DNA of 64,000 nt, taken from the NCBI RefSeq assembly GCF_038024065.1, contig NZ_CP150667.1:868001-932000 (forward strand), written 5' to 3'. The DNA is from Polaribacter sejongensis (GTDB lineage Bacteria; Bacteroidota; Bacteroidia; Flavobacteriales; Flavobacteriaceae). Under the pieces are notes generated by a model. It did no database searches. It was not told where the DNA came from and saw only the letters and a program-made list of their open reading frames with translations. Both the position numbers and the translations under genes were made by a program. Shown here one piece after another: positions 59,896-64,000 of this stretch. Each line of letters starts with the position of its first letter. The first letter of the stretch is position 1.

Positions 59896-60552
59896 ATGAC
59901 ACAAAAATTAAAAATAGACATCGTTTCTGATGTTGTTTGTCCATGGTGCACTATCGGATATAAACGTTTAGAAAAAGCAATAATAGAACTTGGTATTCAA
60001 GATAAAGTAGACATCGAATGGCAACCCTTTGAGTTGAACCCCAATATGCCTGCTGAAGGTCAGAATGTAAACGAACATATTACAGAAAAATATGGTTCTA
60101 CAACCGAGCAACAAAACGAATCGAAGCAAATGATGACAGAAGCTGGTGCAGAATTAGGTTTTAAATTCGATTATTTTGATGAAATGCGCATGGTAAACAC
60201 CTTTGATGCACATGTTTTATTAGAATACGCTAAGATTTTTAACAAACAAACCGAATTAAAAATGCGTTTAACAGCATCCTTTTTTGGTGAGCGCAAAGAC
60301 GTTTCTAAAAGAGATGTTTTAAAACAAGCTTTATTAGAGGTTGGTTTAAATGCAGAAGAAGGACTTGCAAAATTAGATATTGAATCTGCAAGAAGCGAAG
60401 TAAGAGCAAAGCAAGATTATTGGAAAAATTTAGGAGTTAATTCTGTACCAACTATAGTTTTTAATAGAAAAAGTGCGGTAACAGGTGCACAACCTGTAGA
60501 CACTTTTAAACAAGTACTTACAGAGTTAATGAAAGAACAAAGTAGTTTATAA
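59896..60552 (+). CDS. DsbA-family oxidoreductase (FrnE-like)
   Basis: A 218-aa cytoplasmic DsbA/FrnE protein. The start at 59896 gives MTQKLKIDIVSDVVCPWCTI, with the CPWC active site at residues 15-18; an earlier in-frame ATG adds 11 charged residues without a signal. A helical insertion (residues 60-140) and a cis-Pro region (NSVPTIVFNRKSAVTGAQ) are typical of the FrnE/2-hydroxychromene-2-carboxylate isomerase-like branch. It may isomerise or reduce disulfides in response to oxidative stress. It lies in the TetR cluster. Confidence 0.9.
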   Translation: MTQKLKIDIVSDVVCPWCTIGYKRLEKAIIELGIQDKVDIEWQPFELNPNMPAEGQNVNEHITEKYGSTTEQQNESKQMMTEAGAELGFKFDYFDEMRMVNTFDAHVLLEYAKIFNKQTELKMRLTASFFGERKDVSKRDVLKQALLEVGLNAEEGLAKLDIESARSEVRAKQDYWKNLGVNSVPTIVFNRKSAVTGAQPVDTFKQVLTELMKEQSSL

Positions 60553-60562
60553 AATTAGCTAT

Positions 60563-60640
60563 TGTCAGTTCGAGTGCAGTCGAGAACTATTTAATTACTA
60601 GAATAGGTTTCGACTGAAGCTTGTCTTGCGCAGAGTAGAA
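60563..60640. repeat. TTCGAGTGCAGTCGAGAACT repeat with GGTTTCGACTGAAG
   Basis: GTCAGTTCGAGTGCAGTCGAGAAC is a small hairpin typical of intergenic repeats. Its right part (GGTTTCGACTGAAGC) can pair back to the CAGTCGA end. The same opening occurs at 44484-44527 and, in reverse, at 16790-16836. Confidence 0.7.
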
Positions 60641-60733
60641 AGACTCAACAAGATATATTGCTTCTATATGAATAAATTAATCGATGCAATTAAGTATAAT
60701 TAATTAGTCAAAATAATTTTTAAAAATATACCA

Positions 60734-61399
60734 ATGGAATTAAAAAATAATAAAGGAGAATTAGATGCATTATTAGCAGCAAAACGTAAAGAAGGTGCAG
60801 CTAAATTCACCAAAGAAAAGAATAAAATTTATGCAGACGGAATTACAAGTGTCGCAGATTCTGGCATACTTGAAAAAGCTTTAAATGTAGGAGATAAAGC
60901 TCCTGATTTTAACTTAAAAAATGCTTTAGACGAATCTGTATCTTTATACGATGAATTAAAAAACGGACCGGTAGTTTTAACATGGTACAGAGGTGGCTGG
61001 TGTCCGTATTGTAATATCACGTTACATTATTTACAAGAAAAATTACCAGAATTTCAACAAGCAGGTGCAACACTTATGGCTTTAACTCCTGAGTTGCCAG
61101 ATAATTCTTTAAGCACATCCGAAAAAAACAATTTAGAATTTAATGTTTTAAGTGATGTTGGTAATACCATCGGTAAAGAATATGGTGTTGTTTTTAAACT
61201 AACTGATGAAGTTGCCGAAATTTATGAAGCAGGTTTTGGCTTAAGTGATGTAAATGGAGATAAAAATAACGAGTTGCCTTTAGCAGCTACCTACGTTGTT
61301 GATACCAACGGTGTAATTCAGTATGCTTTTTTAGATGCCGATTATAGAGAAAGAGCAGAATCGTCTGATATATTAGATGCATTAAGCAAATTAAAATAA
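60734..61399 (+). CDS. Peroxiredoxin-like AhpC/TSA family protein
   Basis: A 221-aa thioredoxin-fold protein: a helical N-terminal section, then PDFNLKNALDESVSLYDELK and the active site YRGGWCPYCNITL (C-P-Y-C near residue 90). The rest contains ALTPELPDNSLSTSEKNN and the final AATYVVDTNGVIQYAFLDAD, an AhpC/TSA signature. The W-C-P-Y-C variant is typical of peroxiredoxin-like proteins that reduce hydroperoxides via a dithiol. The gene ends inside an intrinsic terminator. It may be the last gene of the TetR cluster. Confidence 0.92.
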   Translation: MELKNNKGELDALLAAKRKEGAAKFTKEKNKIYADGITSVADSGILEKALNVGDKAPDFNLKNALDESVSLYDELKNGPVVLTWYRGGWCPYCNITLHYLQEKLPEFQQAGATLMALTPELPDNSLSTSEKNNLEFNVLSDVGNTIGKEYGVVFKLTDEVAEIYEAGFGLSDVNGDKNNELPLAATYVVDTNGVIQYAFLDADYRERAESSDILDALSKLK

Positions 61400-61422
61400 G
61401 ACAAAAAGTCTTATTTTTTTTT
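61393..61422 (+). terminator. Rho-independent terminator at the peroxiredoxin stop
   Basis: A 10-bp perfect stem AAAATAAGAC / GTCTTATTTT around AAAAA is followed by T residues. The left arm includes the TAA stop codon (61397-61399). Confidence 0.85.
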
Positions 61423-61490
61423 ATCTGTGAAAAGCTATTTATTTTCAAAATCTTAACAAAACTGTAGTACCGTTTACAATAGTATTTTAT

Positions 61491-61498
61491 TAATTTTG
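61491..61498 (+). promoter_or_regulatory. -7 box (TAATTTTG) upstream of the lipoprotein gene
   Basis: TAATTTTG matches TAnnTTTG and lies 29 bp before the ATG at 61528. A -33 partner was not clear. Confidence 0.5.
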
Positions 61499-61527
61499 AG
61501 GTTTATCAATAACCAAATAAAACATTT

Positions 61528-62361
61528 ATGCACGCAACCAAAATCATCTTAATTGCCTTTAGTTTCTTATTCTTTTCTTGTGGAAATAAAAAAACAAATT
61601 CCGAAGTAAAAACAGAAACAAATACAGAAAAAGAAACTCCAATTACCTTTAAAAACAAAGGACACAAATTGGTTTACAACACCGTACAAAAAACTGGGAA
61701 TTACCAAATACTTGCAGCTAAAAAAGATGTGGTCTACACCTACTCTTACCAAACTCCAGATGGAAAAACAGATATTTCTACAGAAAAATATATTTTTGAC
61801 GGAGAACTATCTTACGGAGCTTACACAAAGCATGAAAGAACGTTAACAGACTTAAAAGGTAAAGTAGAACAAGGCTATGATGGAAATGAATATTGGTTAA
61901 AAAATAATGGAGAAATCATAACTGATTCGGCAGCATTAAAAAAAGTTGCGTTTAACAGACCTACTAATTTTTACTGGTTCTGTATGATTCAAAAATTATT
62001 AGATCCTAGTGTACAATATCAATATATAAACGAGCAAACAATTGAAGGAACAGTTTATGATGTTGTTAAAATTACCTTTGATGGTAGCAATAACAAGCCA
62101 AAAGATATTTACCAAGTATACATCAATAAAGAAACTAAAATGATAGATCAGTTTCTATTTACTGTAATGGATTTCGAAAAATCAGATCCTCTTTTAATGC
62201 AACTGAAATATGAAAATATAGAAGGTATTTTAATCCCTACACAACGTAAATACAAAGCGTCTAATTGGGATGCAGAAGTTACAGATGCTCCTTGGATTCA
62301 AGTAAACTGGACCAATATTAAATTTAATAACGGCTTACAAAAAGAGATGTTTAAAAAATAA
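61528..62361 (+). CDS. DUF6503-like lipoprotein
   Basis: A 277-aa lipoprotein: signal MHATKIILIAFSFLFFSC with the cysteine at residue 18 and a Glu/Thr/Lys linker. The body is a LolA/LppX-like curved sheet (KHERTLTDLKGKVEQGYDGN; KDIYQVYINKETKMIDQFLF; RKYKASNWDAEVTDAPWIQV) similar in order of blocks to the protein at 28655-29401. It may bind lipid or hydrophobic ligands in the periplasm, but this is unproven. A strong terminator follows. Confidence 0.68.
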   Translation: MHATKIILIAFSFLFFSCGNKKTNSEVKTETNTEKETPITFKNKGHKLVYNTVQKTGNYQILAAKKDVVYTYSYQTPDGKTDISTEKYIFDGELSYGAYTKHERTLTDLKGKVEQGYDGNEYWLKNNGEIITDSAALKKVAFNRPTNFYWFCMIQKLLDPSVQYQYINEQTIEGTVYDVVKITFDGSNNKPKDIYQVYINKETKMIDQFLFTVMDFEKSDPLLMQLKYENIEGILIPTQRKYKASNWDAEVTDAPWIQVNWTNIKFNNGLQKEMFKK

Positions 62362-62400
62362 TTAGAAGCACCATTCTAATAACTTTATATCTATTTATTT

Positions 62401-62438
62401 AGCCCTTTCAGGTTTCAGAAACCTGAAGGGGCTTTTCT
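62401..62438 (+). terminator. Rho-independent terminator after the lipoprotein
   Basis: A long stem AGCCCTTTCAGGTTT / AAACCTGAAGGGGCT with one G-T pair and a CAG loop is followed by TTTTCTTTT, 40 bp after the stop. A typical strong flavobacterial terminator. Confidence 0.88.
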
Positions 62439-62583
62439 TTTAAACAATCCTAAGAAAAAAAGAAAACCCTTTACATTTAATAGAATAAACACACCTTTTA
62501 TACAACAAAAAATACGATTCATTCGTTGTAAGGTTGTCTACTAATTGTTGACAATATACCAAAGTAAATAAAGAAATAACAAC

Positions 62584-63024
62584 ATGAAAAAACACATAGT
62601 CCTTGTAGCCTTTTTTCTTATAAGCATAAGTACCACAATTGCACAAGAATGGCAAACAGATTTTACAGTAGCTAAAGAAATTGCTACAAAAGAAAGTAAA
62701 CCGATCATATTGGTTTTTCAAGGTTCAGATTGGTGTGCACCTTGTATTAAATTAGATCACCAAATTTGGAGCACCCCTGCTTTTAAACAATATGCAAAAG
62801 ACAATTACGTAATGCTGCAAGCAGATTTTCCGAAGCGAAAGAAAAATGCCTTATCAGATGCTCAGACCGCTGCAAATGCCAAATTAGCAGAGACCTATAA
62901 CAAAAACGGAATTTTTCCTTTTGTGGTTGTACTCAATTCCAATGGCAAAGTCCTTGTAGAAACAGGTTATCAAAAAATTACACCAGAAGATTATATCAAG
63001 GAATTGAACTCTTTTACCAACTAA
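62584..63024 (+). CDS. Secreted thioredoxin-family protein
   Basis: A 146-aa protein: signal peptide (MKKHIVLVAFFLISISTTIAQ), then a thioredoxin fold with the redox motif WCAPC near residues 51-54 and the cis-Pro segment GIFPFVVVLNSNGKVL. It is a DUF255/thioredoxin_7-like short form found in the Bacteroidota periplasm. It is 1 bp upstream of the FMN transferase gene, so it may keep periplasmic redox targets or flavoproteins in the right state (inference). Confidence 0.9.
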   Translation: MKKHIVLVAFFLISISTTIAQEWQTDFTVAKEIATKESKPIILVFQGSDWCAPCIKLDHQIWSTPAFKQYAKDNYVMLQADFPKRKKNALSDAQTAANAKLAETYNKNGIFPFVVVLNSNGKVLVETGYQKITPEDYIKELNSFTN

Positions 63025-63025
63025 A

Positions 63026-64000
63026 GTGAAAACACTACTTACCTCCTTTTTAGTACTATTATCTATCGTATGTGCTGCACAAACACCTTATAAACGAGTA
63101 CTCAAATTAATGGGAAGTCGTTTTGAAATTACGGTTGTAGCCAACAATGAAATTCAGGGAGATGCATACATTGATTTGGTGGTTGCCGAAATTACAAGAA
63201 TTGAAAAACTTATTTCTTCTTGGGATGCGCATTCACAAACTTTCGAAATCAATAAAAATGCAGGGATAAAACCTGTAAAAGTAGCTCCTGAACTTTTTAA
63301 TTTGATTGAAAGAGCTATCCGAATATCTAAACTTACCGATGGTGCTTTTGATATTAGCTATGCATCCATGGATAAAATATGGAAATTCGATGGCAGCATG
63401 AAAGGAATGCCTTCAGAAGAAACAATAAAAGCTTCTGTAACAAAAGTGGGGATTCAAAACATTGTTTTAGACAAAGTACATAGTACTGTTTTTTTAAAAT
63501 TGAAAGGAATGAAAATTGGTTTTGGTGCCATTGGTAAAGGATATGCGGCAGATAAAGCAAAAGCGCTCCTTATTTCTAAAGGTGCAATTTCTGGTATTAT
63601 CAACGCCTCTGGCGATATGAATACTTGGGGAAAACAACCTAATGGAACAGATTGGAAAGTAGCTATTACAAACCCTATGAATAAGAATAAAGTATTTGCT
63701 GTATTCCCTCTTAATAATAGCGCAGTGGTTACTTCTGGAAATTATGAAAAATACGTAAATTTTAATGGCAAACGATACACACATATTATAGATCCAAGAA
63801 CAGGATATCCTTCTACCGGAATTATAAGTGTTACCGTTTTTGCGCCTAAAGCAGAATTGGCAGATGCGCTGTCAACCTCTGTTTTTGTAATGGGGAAACA
63901 GGTAGGTTTAGATAGAATTAATCAATTACCCAAAATAGAATGCATCATTATTGATGATACCGGAAAAATTACAACATCAAAGAATATAGAAATAGATAAA
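63026..64000 (+). CDS. apbE: FAD:protein FMN transferase (ApbE family), truncated by right edge
   Basis: A GTG start at 63026-63028, 1 bp after the thioredoxin stop, opens a frame that continues for 325 codons to the window end without a stop. The signal peptide (VKTLLTSFLVLLSIVCAAQT) is followed by the ApbE fold: LMGSRFEITVV, TDGAFDISYASMDKIW, FGAIGKGYAADKAKALL and the Mg/FAD motif THIIDPRTGYPS near residue 250. DALSTSVFVMG is the metal-binding end of the domain. It covalently attaches FMN to periplasmic or membrane flavoproteins. Almost full length, with only the last few residues missing. Confidence 0.93.
   Translation, partial: MKTLLTSFLVLLSIVCAAQTPYKRVLKLMGSRFEITVVANNEIQGDAYIDLVVAEITRIEKLISSWDAHSQTFEINKNAGIKPVKVAPELFNLIERAIRISKLTDGAFDISYASMDKIWKFDGSMKGMPSEETIKASVTKVGIQNIVLDKVHSTVFLKLKGMKIGFGAIGKGYAADKAKALLISKGAISGIINASGDMNTWGKQPNGTDWKVAITNPMNKNKVFAVFPLNNSAVVTSGNYEKYVNFNGKRYTHIIDPRTGYPSTGIISVTVFAPKAELADALSTSVFVMGKQVGLDRINQLPKIECIIIDDTGKITTSKNIEIDK

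Noticed and set aside
62440..62721. 93-codon minus-strand frame over the thioredoxin start
   Set aside because: Overlaps the signal peptide of a well-supported gene and starts inside it; no independent signals.
1..64000. CRISPR arrays, insertion sequences, prophage, tRNA or rRNA genes
   Set aside because: No regular spacer-repeat pattern, transposase or integrase motif, or recognisable cloverleaf or rRNA segment was found by eye on either strand.

Overview
The window is AT-rich, with short intergenic gaps and Bacteroidota-type -7 promoter boxes (TAnnTTTG). It carries a UpxY/NusG-type exopolysaccharide regulator, bacillithiol-system YtxJ, a GH97 glycosidase, many short lipoproteins with the lipobox directly after a hydrophobic stretch, and a UbiA-family prenyltransferase next to Maf. 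Together these point to a marine Flavobacteriaceae chromosome (Polaribacter/Tenacibaculum-like). This assignment is an inference from gene content; no rRNA is present to confirm it.

Layout. (1) 1-13820, minus strand: a capsule/exopolysaccharide locus read from a upxY-type antiterminator (13293-13820) through a Wzx flippase, hexapeptide acetyltransferases, five GT4 and one GT2 glycosyltransferases, a Wzy/WaaL-type polymerase or ligase, and an MBOAT + SGNH acylation pair. It runs off the left edge inside a GT4 gene. Two very small ORFs (7050-7166 and 13134-13226) sit in this operon. (2) 13821-14623: a long non-coding divergent region with repeated AT-rich motifs. (3) 14624-15328: a cupin lipoprotein. 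(4) 15394-21230: a polyamine operon (arginine decarboxylase, agmatinase, GNAT-nitrilase fusion, deoxyhypusine-synthase-like protein) with a long structured leader. (5) 21518-32882: housekeeping and mixed genes (helicase, ytxJ, clpB, smpB, UbiA prenyltransferase, maf, lipoproteins), including a compact promoter-34-aa ORF-terminator unit at 31672-31884. (6) 33480-42918: SPFH protein, thioesterase, vWA-type membrane protein, three transporters with non-ATG starts, a YiaA/B protein, and a large helical protein preceded by a 16-bp direct repeat. (7) 42934-50777: a complete histidine operon hisG-D-C-B-H-A-F-IE, preceded by a his leader peptide with four consecutive His codons and an attenuator. Nearly every gap inside the operon holds a palindromic repeat. 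(8) 50943-56600: ttcA, then a small glycan-use cluster (LacI regulator, GH97, LamB-like porin) without SusC/SusD. (9) 56776-61422: a TetR-controlled redox/detoxification cluster with a shared palindromic operator. (10) 61528 to the right edge: a lipoprotein, a secreted thioredoxin and a truncated ApbE flavin transferase.

Functional logic. The upxY product would antiterminate the long polysaccharide operon. Arginine decarboxylase and agmatinase make putrescine, which a DHS-like enzyme could convert to homospermidine, the polyamine typical of flavobacteria. The his operon is controlled by leader-peptide attenuation. LacI and TetR operator-like palindromes overlap recognisable -7 boxes, so both accessory clusters look locally regulated. 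Function calls rest on motifs and family knowledge read by eye; no database search was run.
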